In this document: positions 8,821 to 17,946 of the stretch, piece by piece
Layout: every line of letters starts with the position of its first letter
Numbering within the stretch: position 1 is the stretch's first letter
Assembly (NCBI RefSeq): GCF_002844275.1
Contig: NZ_NXGX01000001.1
Coordinates: 764,273 to 828,272, forward strand
Source of the DNA: Thalassospira lohafexi
Lineage (GTDB): Bacteria > Pseudomonadota > Alphaproteobacteria > Rhodospirillales > Thalassospiraceae
Direction of reading: 5' to 3'
DNA length: 64,000 bases
Made by a program: the position numbers and the translations under genes
The notes under the pieces: model-generated
What the model saw: only the letters and a program-made list of their open reading frames with translations
What the model was told of the DNA's origin: nothing
Databases searched by the model: none

Positions 8821-9945
8821 ATGAGCGTCCGCCCATATCGCGATATTGAACGCCGCAAAAGCCGCAAAATCCTTGTCGGGAATGTGGAAGTTGGCGGCGA
8901 CGCACCGATCACGGTGCAGTCGATGACAAACACCCTGACCACCGATGTGAACGCGACAGTTGCGCAGATCCATCGTCTGGAAGAAGCCGGTGCAGACATC
9001 GTGCGTGTGTCCTGCCCGGATCAGGAATCCTCGTTCGCGCTTAAGGAGATTGTCAAACAGGTCAATGTCCCGATCGTGGCCGACATCCATTTCCATTACA
9101 AACGCGCGATTGAAGCCGCCGAATCCGGTGCGGCGTGCCTGCGGATCAATCCGGGCAATATCGGATCGACCGAACGTGTGCGCGAAGTTGTGAAGGCCGC
9201 CAAAGATCATGGCTGTTCAATGCGGATCGGGGTAAATGCCGGGTCGCTTGAAAAAGAACTGTTGGAGCGTTACGGCGAACCTTGCCCCGAGGCGATGGTT
9301 GAAAGTGCGCTGAACCACGCCAAAATCCTTGAAGACCTTGATTTCCGCGAATTTAAAATCTCGGTCAAGGCGTCCGACGTTTTTCTGGCAGTGGCGGCCT
9401 ATTACGGGCTGGCGGAAGCATGTGATTATCCGCTGCATCTTGGCATTACCGAGGCCGGTGGCCTGCGCGGTGGGACGGTGAAATCAGCCATCGGGATGGG
9501 CAACCTTCTGTGGGCCGGTATTGGCGATACGCTGCGCGTGTCATTGTCGGCCGACCCGGTTGAGGAAATCCATGTCGGGTACGACATCCTGAAATCGCTG
9601 GGGCTTCGCACCCGTGGTGTTCAGATTATTTCTTGCCCGTCTTGTGCGCGTCAGGGCTTTAACGTGGTTGAAACCGTGGCCGCCCTTGAAGAACGTCTTG
9701 CCCATATCTCAACCCCGATTTCGCTGTCGATCATTGGCTGTATTGTCAATGGGCCGGGCGAAGCGCGTGAAACCGATATCGGTTTGACCGGTGGCGGTGG
9801 TGGCAATCACAAGATGTATATTTCCGGGCGCCCGGATCATAATGTCAGCACGGAAAAGATGGTCGATCATATCGTCGATCTGGTCGAAGAACGTGCGGCA
9901 AAAATCGAAGCCGAAGAGGCCGCCAAGCTGGCTGCGGCGGAATAG
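8821..9945 (+). CDS. ispG: 4-hydroxy-3-methylbut-2-enyl diphosphate synthase (flavodoxin/ferredoxin)
   Basis: A 374-residue enzyme of the non-mevalonate isoprenoid pathway, reductively opening the cyclodiphosphate MEcPP to HMBPP on a [4Fe-4S] cluster. The N-terminal TIM barrel shows [21 protein letters not shown] and LRINPGNIG. The C-terminal cluster domain carries the conserved cysteines in [11 protein letters not shown] and [12 protein letters not shown]. The frame reaches back to a TTG at 8800, but the ATG at 8821 follows GGAACCGGAA and matches the conserved [14 protein letters not shown] opening. It is followed by hisS, an order widely conserved in proteobacteria. Confidence 0.97.
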   Translation: MSVRPYRDIERRKSRKILVGNVEVGGDAPITVQSMTNTLTTDVNATVAQIHRLEEAGADIVRVSCPDQESSFALKEIVKQVNVPIVADIHFHYKRAIEAAESGAACLRINPGNIGSTERVREVVKAAKDHGCSMRIGVNAGSLEKELLERYGEPCPEAMVESALNHAKILEDLDFREFKISVKASDVFLAVAAYYGLAEACDYPLHLGITEAGGLRGGTVKSAIGMGNLLWAGIGDTLRVSLSADPVEEIHVGYDILKSLGLRTRGVQIISCPSCARQGFNVVETVAALEERLAHISTPISLSIIGCIVNGPGEARETDIGLTGGGGGNHKMYISGRPDHNVSTEKMVDHIVDLVEERAAKIEAEEAAKLAAAE

Positions 9946-9966
9946 CAAAGTTGTATTGATCAGTTT

Positions 9967-9999
9967 TGGCTTTCCGCCACACCGGCGGAAAGCTATTTT
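9967..9999 (+). terminator. hairpin between ispG and hisS
   Basis: A perfect 10-base-pair stem GCTTTCCGCC / GGCGGAAAGC with a short loop, followed by TATTTT. The T tract is imperfect, so it may act as a partial terminator that lowers hisS readthrough from ispG. A second, weaker self-complementary stretch (AATTGCC...GGGCAAATT) lies between it and the hisS start. Confidence 0.55.
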
Positions 10000-10073
10000 C
10001 ATGTTCGCATGAATTTGCACACAATTGCCTTGTGGGCAAATTGCTGGATTTAAAGAAAGATCGGAGACCCAAA

Positions 10074-11315
10074 GTGGCATCGCTTCAACCCGTCCGTGGT
10101 ACGCATGACCTTCTGCCTGAACAGAACCGTCTGCAGGATCATATCGCGAATACCGCACGCGACATTGGCGAGTTGTATGGTTATCAGCGCATGACCACGC
10201 CGATCTTTGAATTTACCGACGTGTTTGCCCGCACCCTTGGCGATACATCCGATGTCGTGACCAAGGAAATGTACACCTTTGAAGATCGCGGTGGTGAGCA
10301 GATCACCCTGCGTCCCGAAGGAACAGCCGGTATTGCGCGTGCCTATATGTCCAATGGCATGCAGCAGATGTCCCCGGTCAAGGTCAGTTACTATGGCCCG
10401 ATGTTCCGTTATGAGCGTCCGCAAAAAGGTCGTCAGCGCCAGTTCCACCAGATCGGTGCCGAACTGCTGGGTGTTGAACAGGTTGCCGGCGATATCGAGA
10501 TGATCGGGTACGGCGCGCATATCCTAAAAACCCTTGGTCTTTGGGACAGCATCACGCTGGAGCTGAATACCCTTGGCGATCCGGAAAGCCGTGCGGCATA
10601 TCGCGACGTTCTGGTTGATTATTTCAAGGGTCATTTTGACAAGCTGTCGGAAGACAGCCGCAATCGTCTTGAAAAGAACCCGCTGCGTATTCTTGATTCC
10701 AAGGATGACGGGGACCGCGAACTGGTGGCCAATGCACCGCTGTTTGCCGAGTACCTTAACGAACACAGCAAGGAATTCTTCAAGGGGCTGACCGAAGGGC
10801 TTGGCGATATCGGGATCAATTATGAACTGAACCCGCGTCTGGTGCGTGGCCTTGATTATTATTGCCACACCTGTTTTGAATTCACCACCAACACACTTGG
10901 TGCGCAAGGAACCGTCATGGCCGGTGGCCGGTATGACGGGCTGATTTCGACCATGGGTGGCCCGCAGACCGCCGGTGTTGGCTGGGCGGCAGGTGTTGAA
11001 CGACTTGCCCTTATGGTTGGGCAAGCCCCGGCAGGTCCGCGCCCGATTGCGCTTATTCCGATGGGGGATGCTGCCGAAGCCAAATGTCGTGCGCTGGCCC
11101 AGACGCTGCGCGAAGCCGGTATTGCGGTTGAGCTTGGCTATTCCGGCAATATGAAAAAACGCCTGAAACGGGCAGACAAGGCCAATGCCCGTATGGCGGT
11201 GATCCTTGGTGATGACGAACTGGCAAACGGTGTTGCCCAGTTGCGCGATCTTGATAGCAGCGAACAGCGCGAAGTGGCCCTTGATCAACTGGCTGGCGTG
11301 ATCAGCAAAGGATGA
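10074..11315 (+). CDS. hisS: histidine-tRNA ligase
   Basis: A 413-residue class II aminoacyl-tRNA synthetase charging tRNA-His. Visible are the N-terminal QPVRGTHDLLP, motif 2 (FRYERPQKGRQRQFHQIG), the histidine-specific motif GLDYYCHTCFE (HisA-type region), motif 3 with GVGWAAGVERLAL, and a C-terminal anticodon-binding domain (about residues 320-410). The frame is open upstream to 9966, but that stretch is not family-like. The GTG at 10074 has GGAGACCC just ahead and gives the normal length, so it is taken as the start. It ends 8 bases before hemA. Confidence 0.96.
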   Translation: MASLQPVRGTHDLLPEQNRLQDHIANTARDIGELYGYQRMTTPIFEFTDVFARTLGDTSDVVTKEMYTFEDRGGEQITLRPEGTAGIARAYMSNGMQQMSPVKVSYYGPMFRYERPQKGRQRQFHQIGAELLGVEQVAGDIEMIGYGAHILKTLGLWDSITLELNTLGDPESRAAYRDVLVDYFKGHFDKLSEDSRNRLEKNPLRILDSKDDGDRELVANAPLFAEYLNEHSKEFFKGLTEGLGDIGINYELNPRLVRGLDYYCHTCFEFTTNTLGAQGTVMAGGRYDGLISTMGGPQTAGVGWAAGVERLALMVGQAPAGPRPIALIPMGDAAEAKCRALAQTLREAGIAVELGYSGNMKKRLKRADKANARMAVILGDDELANGVAQLRDLDSSEQREVALDQLAGVISKG

Positions 11316-11323
11316 GTTAAGGC

Positions 11324-12679
11324 GTGACAGACGGGGCAGACGGGATTTCGCATGAAGATGCCGGGGATTGGCCGCTAGATCGCCTGTTGGTGATCGGCAC
11401 CAATCATCGGCGGTCCAGCGAAGATACCCGGGACCGTCTGTTTATTGACGAAGCCCGCCTGCCACAGTTTCTTGCCGCGATTGCGCAAGCCCGTTTGGGG
11501 CAGGGGGTTGTGGTTTCGACCTGCAACCGCACCGAAATCCATCTGTTGGCGTCCGAGGCCGAACGTGGTCGCGAACGGTTGATTGATTTGATGTCGCTTT
11601 GGGCGGATGTCGATCGGGATCAACTGGCCGCCGAGCTTTATATTCGTTCGGGCCGCGATGCGCTGCGCCATATGTTTGCGGTGGCGGCATCCCTTGACAG
11701 TCTGGTGATTGGCGAGCCGGAAGTTTTCGGTCAGGTCAAGGATGCGCACCGGATTGCGCGCAAGCATGAGCTTGTCGGGCGTGAGCTTGAACTGGTCTAT
11801 CAGGCGGCCTATGCCATTGCCAAAAAGGTTCGCAACCAGACCGGCATCGGGCAGGGAGCCGTTTCAATTGCGGCGGCGGCCCAGTCGGTGGCGCGCGATT
11901 TACATGGTGATCTTAAAAACTGCACCCTGTTGCTGGCAGGGGCCGGTGATATGGGTGAATTGATTGCCGCATCGCTTGCCGAACGGGGCATTGGTCGCAT
12001 TCTGGTGACGGACCGTTTGGCCGCACGCGCCCGTCTTGTCGCACGACGCCTTGATTGCCATTGGTCGGAAATGGATGACCTTGATCGTCTGATGGCAGAG
12101 GCCGACCTTATTCTGACTGCGGGCGGATCGCGGCGTTACATGATTGATCGGGATCGTGCGTTGGCAGCGGTCAAACGCCGCCGGTATCGCCCGGTCTTGA
12201 TGATTGATACCGCTGTGCCCGGTGATATCGACCCGCAGGTCGATGAGATTGACGAGGTTTTCCTGTATCGGATCGAAGACCTTGAAAATATCGCCGCCGA
12301 AGGGCGCGGTGGACGTGAACAAAAGGCCGAAGAAGCCTGGGCCCTGATTGAGGCGGAACTTGACAGGTTTGTGCGCGACCGTGCACAGCGGGCCGCCGTT
12401 CCGGCAATTGCAGATTTGCGCAAACGATTTGAAACGGTGCGTTCTGATGTTTTAAACGAAAGCCAGGGGGATGCGGAAAAGGCAACGCGGCTTTTGATCA
12501 ATCGATTGTTGCATACGCCGACCCAGGCCCTAAAAGATCTGGCGACGACAACGGATGGTGCAGGCACTGTCGAATGGGTGAAGGCCCAGAAACTGTTGGC
12601 GCGCTTATTTGAACTTGATGACAAACCGGTTGGCGATAAAAACACCCCAACCGACCCCGAACAGGAGAATAAAGAGTGA
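11324..12679 (+). CDS. hemA: glutamyl-tRNA reductase
   Basis: A 451-residue enzyme converting glutamyl-tRNA to glutamate-1-semialdehyde with NADPH, the entry to tetrapyrrole synthesis by the C5 route. The N-terminal catalytic domain shows [12 protein letters not shown] and the nucleophile C67 in [11 protein letters not shown]. The NADPH-binding domain follows ([14 protein letters not shown] near 205-218), then a C-terminal helical dimerisation domain. Many alphaproteobacteria instead make aminolevulinate with ALA synthase, so a C5-type HemA is informative for lineage (it fits some Rhodospirillales). Start is a GTG at 11324 preceded by AAGG. Its TGA overlaps the prfA start by four bases (GTGA), indicating translational coupling. 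Confidence 0.95.
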   Translation: MTDGADGISHEDAGDWPLDRLLVIGTNHRRSSEDTRDRLFIDEARLPQFLAAIAQARLGQGVVVSTCNRTEIHLLASEAERGRERLIDLMSLWADVDRDQLAAELYIRSGRDALRHMFAVAASLDSLVIGEPEVFGQVKDAHRIARKHELVGRELELVYQAAYAIAKKVRNQTGIGQGAVSIAAAAQSVARDLHGDLKNCTLLLAGAGDMGELIAASLAERGIGRILVTDRLAARARLVARRLDCHWSEMDDLDRLMAEADLILTAGGSRRYMIDRDRALAAVKRRRYRPVLMIDTAVPGDIDPQVDEIDEVFLYRIEDLENIAAEGRGGREQKAEEAWALIEAELDRFVRDRAQRAAVPAIADLRKRFETVRSDVLNESQGDAEKATRLLINRLLHTPTQALKDLATTTDGAGTVEWVKAQKLLARLFELDDKPVGDKNTPTDPEQENKE

Positions 12680-13758
12680 GTTTGGACCTTGGTAAGCTTG
12701 ATGGCGTCGTACGCCGGTTCGACGAGCTCAATTCCCTACTGTCGAGCGGTGAGCTTGATGGTGATAACTTTGTCAAACTGTCGCGTGAACATGCGGAACT
12801 GTCGCCGATTGTCGAGGCGATTGGGGTCTATACAAAGCTTCTGAGCGATCTGGATGATGCCAAGGAAATTCTGGCTGACCCGGATGGCGATCGCGATATG
12901 CGCGAAATGGCCGAGGCGGAAAAATACGAAATTCAGGACAAGCTGCCTGAGGCCGAACACGCCGTTAAGCTGATGCTGATCCCCAAGGACAGTGCGGATA
13001 GTAAAAACGCCATCCTTGAAATTCGTGCGGGTACGGGCGGCGAGGAAGCTGCGCTGTTTGCCGCCGATCTGTATCGGATGTATCAGCGTTATGCCGAAGG
13101 GCGTGGCTGGAAGTTCGAACAAATGGACGCCAGCGAAAACGATCTTGGCGGGTTTAAGGAAGTCATTGTCAATGTGTCGGGCACGGACGTATTTGCCCGC
13201 ATGAAGTTTGAAAGTGGTGTTCACCGCGTACAGCGTGTGCCCGTGACCGAGGGCGGTGGGCGTATTCATACGTCTGCGGCAACAGTGGCGGTTCTGCCCG
13301 AGGCCGAAGAAGTTGATATCCGCATTGATCCAAAAGACCTGCGGATTGATACCTATCGCTCGCAAGGGGCGGGTGGCCAGCATGTTAACACGACCGATAG
13401 TGCGGTGCGGATTACCCATATTCCGTCCGGGGTGGTTGCGGCCAGTCAGGAAGCAAAATCCCAGCATAAGAACAAAGAAAAAGCGATGAAGATGCTGCTG
13501 TCGCGCCTGTATGATCAGGAACGCGAAAGCAAGGACACCGCACGTGCCGCCGACCGTAAATCGCAAGTCGGGTCGGGGGATCGGTCCGAGCGCATCCGGA
13601 CATATAACTTCCCGCAAGGACGCGTGTCGGATCATCGTATTAACCTGACCCTTTATCGTCTGGATGATTTCATTGCGGGTGGCCCGTCAGTTGATGAAAT
13701 GATTGATGCGCTGATTTCCGAAGAACAGGCACAGAAACTGGCTGAAATCGAAAGTTGA
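12676..13758 (+). CDS. prfA: peptide chain release factor 1
   Basis: A 360-residue class I release factor that recognises UAA and UAG. The catalytic GGQ lies at residues 233-235 ([18 protein letters not shown]). The codon-recognition tripeptide of the PxT type ([14 protein letters not shown]) is the RF1 signature, separating it from RF2 (SPF). Start is a GTG at 12676, overlapping the hemA stop, with AGGAGAAT nine bases upstream. prmC, encoding the enzyme that methylates the GGQ glutamine, follows after a single base, so enzyme and target are coexpressed. Confidence 0.98.
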   Translation: MSLDLGKLDGVVRRFDELNSLLSSGELDGDNFVKLSREHAELSPIVEAIGVYTKLLSDLDDAKEILADPDGDRDMREMAEAEKYEIQDKLPEAEHAVKLMLIPKDSADSKNAILEIRAGTGGEEAALFAADLYRMYQRYAEGRGWKFEQMDASENDLGGFKEVIVNVSGTDVFARMKFESGVHRVQRVPVTEGGGRIHTSAATVAVLPEAEEVDIRIDPKDLRIDTYRSQGAGGQHVNTTDSAVRITHIPSGVVAASQEAKSQHKNKEKAMKMLLSRLYDQERESKDTARAADRKSQVGSGDRSERIRTYNFPQGRVSDHRINLTLYRLDDFIAGGPSVDEMIDALISEEQAQKLAEIES

Positions 13759-13759
13759 G

Positions 13760-14677
13760 ATGATGGTGGCCAGTACTTCGCAGCATGATGGATCGACCCT
13801 TGGTGCCTTAATGGCTGATGGGGTTTCGGCGTTGAACGCCGCCGGGATCGAAAATGCGCGTATGGATGCGCGTATTTTGCTGGCACGTGCGGCTGGTGTG
13901 GATGGTGGCCGGATCTCAGCATGGCCCGAAGATGACGTTGCGCCCGAAAAGGCCACGGCATTTCGCGATATGATTGCGCGCCGCGCCCGACATGAACCGG
14001 TTGGGCGGATTTTGGGCGAGCGCGACTTTTGGCGCCATACCTTCAAACTCGCCCCTGATACGCTTGAACCACGTCCCGATAGTGAAACGCTTGTTGAGTG
14101 GGCGATTGATTTTCTTGAGGATGCGGATGCGCCGCGCATTCTTGATTTGGGGACCGGTACCGGATGTCTGTTGTTATCGGCCCTTGGCGATTTGCCCGGC
14201 GCAACGGGTATTGGTCTTGATATCAGTGAAGGGGCGGTTGACTGTGCGCGTGAAAATGCCCGCGCACTTGATATGACCGAGCAGGCCGAATTTCGGGTGT
14301 CGGACTGGGCGCGCGCACTTAGCGATGGGGAACGGGCCGAGGGGTTTGATCTTGTGATGTCAAACCCGCCCTATATCACGCGTGACGAGATGGATATGCT
14401 TAGCCCGGAAGTGCAGAAGTTTGATCCGCGTCGTGCCTTAACCGACGAAGGCGACGGATTGGCGGCCTATCGCATATTGGCACAGGTGGCGTTTGATCTG
14501 ACCAAGCCGGCGGGATTTGTCATCTTTGAAATCGGGCGCGGTCAGGAAAATGATGTTGGCCGCATGCTTGTCGAGGCGGGATTTGTCGGTGTGGAACACC
14601 GCGAAGATCTGGGCGGAATTGTCCGTTGCGTCGCGGCAAAGAAAACCCGTTGTTCGGTAGGGCGCTGCGTGATGTAG
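13760..14677 (+). CDS. prmC: release factor glutamine methyltransferase
   Basis: A 305-residue SAM-dependent N5-glutamine methyltransferase that modifies the GGQ glutamine of release factors. It has an N-terminal helical domain with RRARHEPVGRILGERDFW, the SAM-binding LDLGTGTGCLLLSAL (about residues 129-143) and the catalytic NPPY at 202-205. The last dozen residues after VAAKK do not look like the usual family end, and the TAG stop codon shares its last base with the first base of an inverted-repeat element (14677-14821). The native C-terminus may therefore have been replaced when the element arrived. An ATG one codon downstream (13763) is an equivalent start. Confidence 0.95.
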   Translation: MMVASTSQHDGSTLGALMADGVSALNAAGIENARMDARILLARAAGVDGGRISAWPEDDVAPEKATAFRDMIARRARHEPVGRILGERDFWRHTFKLAPDTLEPRPDSETLVEWAIDFLEDADAPRILDLGTGTGCLLLSALGDLPGATGIGLDISEGAVDCARENARALDMTEQAEFRVSDWARALSDGERAEGFDLVMSNPPYITRDEMDMLSPEVQKFDPRRALTDEGDGLAAYRILAQVAFDLTKPAGFVIFEIGRGQENDVGRMLVEAGFVGVEHREDLGGIVRCVAAKKTRCSVGRCVM

Positions 14678-14821
14678 AGCGTGCCGCATTTAGTCTGCGA
14701 TTTTGCCGGAGGCAGTCCTCCACCCTACAGCGTCAAGGCCCTTGACCGTACCCCGCTACGCTCTGCAGCCCTTTCCTTGCCGGGCAGAAGGCTGCCTTCC
14801 GGCATTAAATGCGACACGCTC
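14677..14821. repeat. nested inverted-repeat element abutting the prmC stop
   Basis: Outer arms GAGCGTGCCGCATTTA (14677-14692) and its near-perfect complement (14806-14821, one mismatch in 16) enclose inner arms GCCGGAGGCAGTCC (14705-14718) and the complement of GCCGGAAGGCAGCC (14790-14803). In the centre lies the palindrome GTCAAGG-C-CCTTGAC (14732-14746). The whole could fold into a long imperfect hairpin or act as a small non-autonomous mobile repeat. No open frame of note lies inside, no target-site duplication was recognised and no second copy was noticed in this window. Confidence 0.6.
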
Positions 14822-15116
14822 TCGCTTTTGCATATGTCCTATGTGAAAAAAAGCGTTTGGCACTGAAAAAAACAGTTGGAATAACCGAACAAGCCATATA
14901 GGTTGGTTTGAACGGGCCGGGTGCCCGACGCGCTTATGAAAGCGCCGTGTTCCCCAGTAAACAGTTAGTAATCTCCGTTCCTGATTAGGTTCTTGGTTGA
15001 TTTGTCTTGAGACCGTTTGATCGGTGCTGTTTAGCGGGAAATATGTTTTTCAGACGGAGTGGTTCCGGGGCCGATGATGTCACCGGATTGTCCTTCAACA
15101 CCAAAGTCATGTTGAT
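14822..15116. other. intergenic region before the DUF4167 gene
   Basis: About 295 bases with no gene-like frame. It begins immediately after the inverted-repeat element and presumably carries the promoter and leader of the DUF4167 gene. No clear -35/-10 pair stood out, and the ribosome site before 15117 is weak. Confidence 0.4.
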
Positions 15117-15974
15117 ATGAGAAATAACAATAAACGTCCGCGCGGACGGCAACAGCCTAATAAACGTCCAGTAAATCCTAAATTTCAAACTTTTGACAGC
15201 AACGGTCCAGATGGACGCGTTCGTGGCAATGCCCAACAGGTTCAAGAGAAATACGTTTCTCTGGCCAAGGATTGCACCGACGATCCGGTTTTGGCTGAAA
15301 ACTATTACCAGCATGCTGAACATTACCATCGCATCCTGCAAGCTGCGCAGGAGTGGGAAAATCAGCGTCGCGACGAACGCGGCAGCGATAATAGTAACAA
15401 CAATAACAACAGCAATAATAATAACAATCGCCCACGTAACCAGCACGTTAACCGTGATGGTCGCGGCGAAAACCAGTCCAATCAAAGTGATGATCAGGGC
15501 GAAAACACTGAAAATGCGGCAACGTCTGACACTCCGTCAAACGCGTCCGCAAACAGTGAAAACGCCAGCCAGGAAAATACAGCACCTGCATCGGCTGATG
15601 GCGTAGAAGACAAACCGAAACGTGCACCACGTGCACGCCGTACGGACAGTCGTAGCAGCCGCAGCCGCAGACCTGAAAATTCCGATGGTGCCGTGAGCTC
15701 TGATCGTCTCAATGCCAATGCCGGTTCTTCGGCTGAAACCCCGGCGCCAGTTGCTTCTTCATCTGATGGTGAAAGCACGGCTCAGGATTCAGGGCTGGAT
15801 GCCGGTTCGGACGGTGAAGAAAAGAAACCGCGTCGCGCATCAAGCAGCACGACCCGTACACGTGGGCGTCATCCGACGGCACGTCGCGGGCGCAGCCGGG
15901 CTGCTGGTCGTGATGAAGACGGCGAAGGTGGTGAAACCGTATCTGATGATGGTTCCGAACCCGTTTCGGCCTGA
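15117..15974 (+). CDS. DUF4167 domain-containing protein
   Basis: A 285-residue, strongly charged, low-complexity protein. The first ~80 residues are the DUF4167 domain of alphaproteobacteria: a basic Arg/Asn-rich start (RPRGRQQPNKRP), a SNGPDGRVRGNAQQV motif and YYQHAEHYHRILQAAQE. The rest appears disordered: an Asn-rich run (about residues 90-107), a Ser/Glu/Asp-rich middle and Arg-rich patches (RRTDSRSSRSRR). The N-terminal basic region suggests nucleic-acid binding, but that is inference; the family has no established function that I can name with certainty. It commonly sits next to prmC in alphaproteobacteria, as here. Confidence 0.85.
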   Translation: MRNNNKRPRGRQQPNKRPVNPKFQTFDSNGPDGRVRGNAQQVQEKYVSLAKDCTDDPVLAENYYQHAEHYHRILQAAQEWENQRRDERGSDNSNNNNNSNNNNNRPRNQHVNRDGRGENQSNQSDDQGENTENAATSDTPSNASANSENASQENTAPASADGVEDKPKRAPRARRTDSRSSRSRRPENSDGAVSSDRLNANAGSSAETPAPVASSSDGESTAQDSGLDAGSDGEEKKPRRASSSTTRTRGRHPTARRGRSRAAGRDEDGEGGETVSDDGSEPVSA

Positions 15975-16003
15975 TACGAATAACACCTGATATCTTTTAC
16001 GTA

Positions 16004-16041
16004 AAAACACCCCCGCAGAAATAGATCTGCGGGGGTGTTTT
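16004..16041 (+). terminator. strong terminator after the DUF4167 gene
   Basis: A long stem of AACACCCCCGCAGA paired with TCTGCGGGGGTGTT around an AATAGA loop, ending in a short T run. It begins about 30 bases after the stop codon. Confidence 0.9.
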
Positions 16042-16195
16042 GCTGTGTGCGATGCGCGCTTTTCGCGGCACCTTGTGGCTATGGTTGCGGATAAAATGCA
16101 GTGTAAAACTTTGGATTATAAAGCCGAATAAACCGTGCAACCGTTGATTATTATTGGTATCAGTTTAACCAACGTCACACATAATAAGTGACGAG

Positions 16196-17839
16196 ATGAC
16201 CGCAATGCGGCGATGGGTTGGCGTGGTGCAGATTGCCACTACTTGGGAGTCTTTGATGGGGACTGGCTTATTTCGCGTCGTCATGGTGCTGCTTTGGGCG
16301 CTTGGCGCAATGGTTGTTGCTCTTGGGTTGTTTAACGGCGACTACGAGTTAGCACTTCTTGGTGCGGTCTGCTTCATCATTCCAATGTTCCTCCCTGTTG
16401 TGGTGATTGCCTTGAACCGCATGAAGGGATCATCCCCAAGCAAGAACAAGAAATCCATGTCACCGGCACAGGCCGCCAAAACAAAGGCCGAAGGCCAGTG
16501 GGCAAAGCGTGAAGATTTAAACGCACGCAAAATGCTTGAAAGCAATCCATCAATGGTTCTTGGCCGTTGGGGCGAGGACAAAAGCCTTATCGGGGCATCC
16601 GGGCTTAAACGTGTTTTGACATTTTCGACATCGCCCGAAGAATATTACCGCGCATCGGCAGAACCGAATGCGTTGCTTCACACCGGAAATCTATTTGTTT
16701 ATGAACGCCATGGCAGCATTTTTCGCGCCATTCATGATCGGCGCAAGAAGCTTGGTCAAAACCTGATTGTCATTGATCCGCATGGTCAGAGCGGCTTTGA
16801 GTCAGATCAGTTTAATCCGTTTGATTTCATCCGCCAGCAGGGCGAGGGCATGATCACCGATACCGGTTTGATCGCCGATACGTTGCTGGCCCCGATGTTT
16901 GTTAAGGAACTTGACGAGCAGGAAGTGCGCATTGCGCGTTCGCTGTTGCAGGGATTTATTGTTCATACGATCCGGACAAGCCCGAAAGAAAACCGCAATC
17001 TTGGCGAGGTGCGCCGCAACCTGATCATGCCGTCGCACCGGTTTTACAAGATCCTTGAAGAATTGATGAACATTGAATCGGCTGACGGCCGGATTTCAGA
17101 CGTTGCGCTTAATATCCTTGATATGACCGAAGATCAGCGCATGAAGATCATCGAAGCCTGTCGTGCGTCGACCGCAGAATTTGATAATCCGCAAATTTCG
17201 CGCGTTCTAAGCAAAAGCAGCTTTGACATTGACGACATTGCCAGCAGTGCGGTTTCGATTTTTGTCATTGGTCAGGTGGGCGGGGATACGCCCGATGTTC
17301 AGCCATCCTTTAGCCGCGTTATGCTGGCCGGGATGATGAATATGCTCAATCAACGCAATTGGAAAAGCGGTGATCCCGAGTTTCTTGTGCTGATGGACGG
17401 GATCGAAAGTGTTGGGCGCATGCCACTTTTTGAACGCTTGCTGGGTGGTGGGTACGGCGAAGGCATGATCGTCTGGCCGGGCTTTAGCGGCGTCAGTGCC
17501 TTGATGGATGTGTGCCTGAACTGGGAAAACGTTGTGGGCCGGGTGGATGCCATTTCAGTACTTAGTCAGGATGGGGCATTCAACCTTGATTGGGTGGCTG
17601 GCCTGACGGCGATGTCAAAATTTGATGATACGGGGGGTGGCAGTTCGACAGACCGTCCTGTTCATTTAAAGGGACAGGATGCTCAGCCAATCTTGCGGTC
17701 AGCAGAAGTCGCACGGTTCCCCAAAGAGGAACAAATTTTGTTCCGCAAGGGCGTGCCACCGATCAAGGCGCACCGGATTGACTGGTATCATGATGAACTG
17801 TTTACCGGGATTGCTGTTCACGCGCCGACCTTTAATTAG
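16196..17839 (+). CDS. orphan VirD4/TraG-like protein lacking P-loop motifs
   Basis: A 547-residue protein with two N-terminal membrane segments (about residues 25-46 and 50-74) followed by a domain that tracks the VirD4/TraG type IV coupling proteins. Shared landmarks are QWAKREDL, VLGRWGEDK, IVIDPHG (cf. V-D-x-K-G-E), FNPFDFI, ISRVLSKSSFDIDDI, GGGYGEG and the C-terminal signature GVPPIKAHRIDWYHDELF. The region that should hold the Walker A loop (after VLTF) reads STSPEEYYRASAEP with no GxGKG, and the Walker B site LDEF is MDGI. It thus looks like an intact-length pseudo-ATPase. No relaxase, VirB gene or other conjugation gene lies nearby. Start ATG at 16196. Confidence 0.7.
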   Translation: MTAMRRWVGVVQIATTWESLMGTGLFRVVMVLLWALGAMVVALGLFNGDYELALLGAVCFIIPMFLPVVVIALNRMKGSSPSKNKKSMSPAQAAKTKAEGQWAKREDLNARKMLESNPSMVLGRWGEDKSLIGASGLKRVLTFSTSPEEYYRASAEPNALLHTGNLFVYERHGSIFRAIHDRRKKLGQNLIVIDPHGQSGFESDQFNPFDFIRQQGEGMITDTGLIADTLLAPMFVKELDEQEVRIARSLLQGFIVHTIRTSPKENRNLGEVRRNLIMPSHRFYKILEELMNIESADGRISDVALNILDMTEDQRMKIIEACRASTAEFDNPQISRVLSKSSFDIDDIASSAVSIFVIGQVGGDTPDVQPSFSRVMLAGMMNMLNQRNWKSGDPEFLVLMDGIESVGRMPLFERLLGGGYGEGMIVWPGFSGVSALMDVCLNWENVVGRVDAISVLSQDGAFNLDWVAGLTAMSKFDDTGGGSSTDRPVHLKGQDAQPILRSAEVARFPKEEQILFRKGVPPIKAHRIDWYHDELFTGIAVHAPTFN

Positions 17840-17866
17840 GCGCCAACCCGAGGTCTTGCCATCAAA

Positions 17867-17919
17867 GAAAACGCCTGACCCCGAACTGCGTTTCATCGCA
17901 GCAAAAGATCAGGCGTTTT
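17867..17919. terminator. bidirectional terminator between convergent genes
   Basis: Arms AAAACGCCTGA and TCAGGCGTTTT frame an inner small hairpin (CTGCG...CGCAG). A-rich on one side and T-rich on the other, it can serve both the VirD4-like gene (plus) and the MOSC gene (minus), which converge here. Confidence 0.75.
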
Positions 17920-17946
17920 AACCGGCGGCTATTGTGTTCGATAAGA

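Noticed and set aside
12736..13635. A 299-codon open frame antisense to prfA
   Set aside because: Shadow of a highly conserved gene; composition typical of antisense frames and no recognisable domain.
11324..14677. hemA-prfA-prmC order as an unusual cluster
   Set aside because: The same order is common across bacteria, so it is not a novel arrangement.
15390..15440. AAT/AAC-rich repeated triplets in the DUF4167 gene, repeat or CRISPR-like at first glance
   Set aside because: They encode an Asn-rich run in a disordered region; there are no regularly spaced repeats with unique spacers.
16196..17839. Integrative conjugative element around the VirD4-like gene
   Set aside because: No relaxase, VirB homologues, integrase, tRNA target or direct repeats were seen on either side; both flanks are housekeeping genes.
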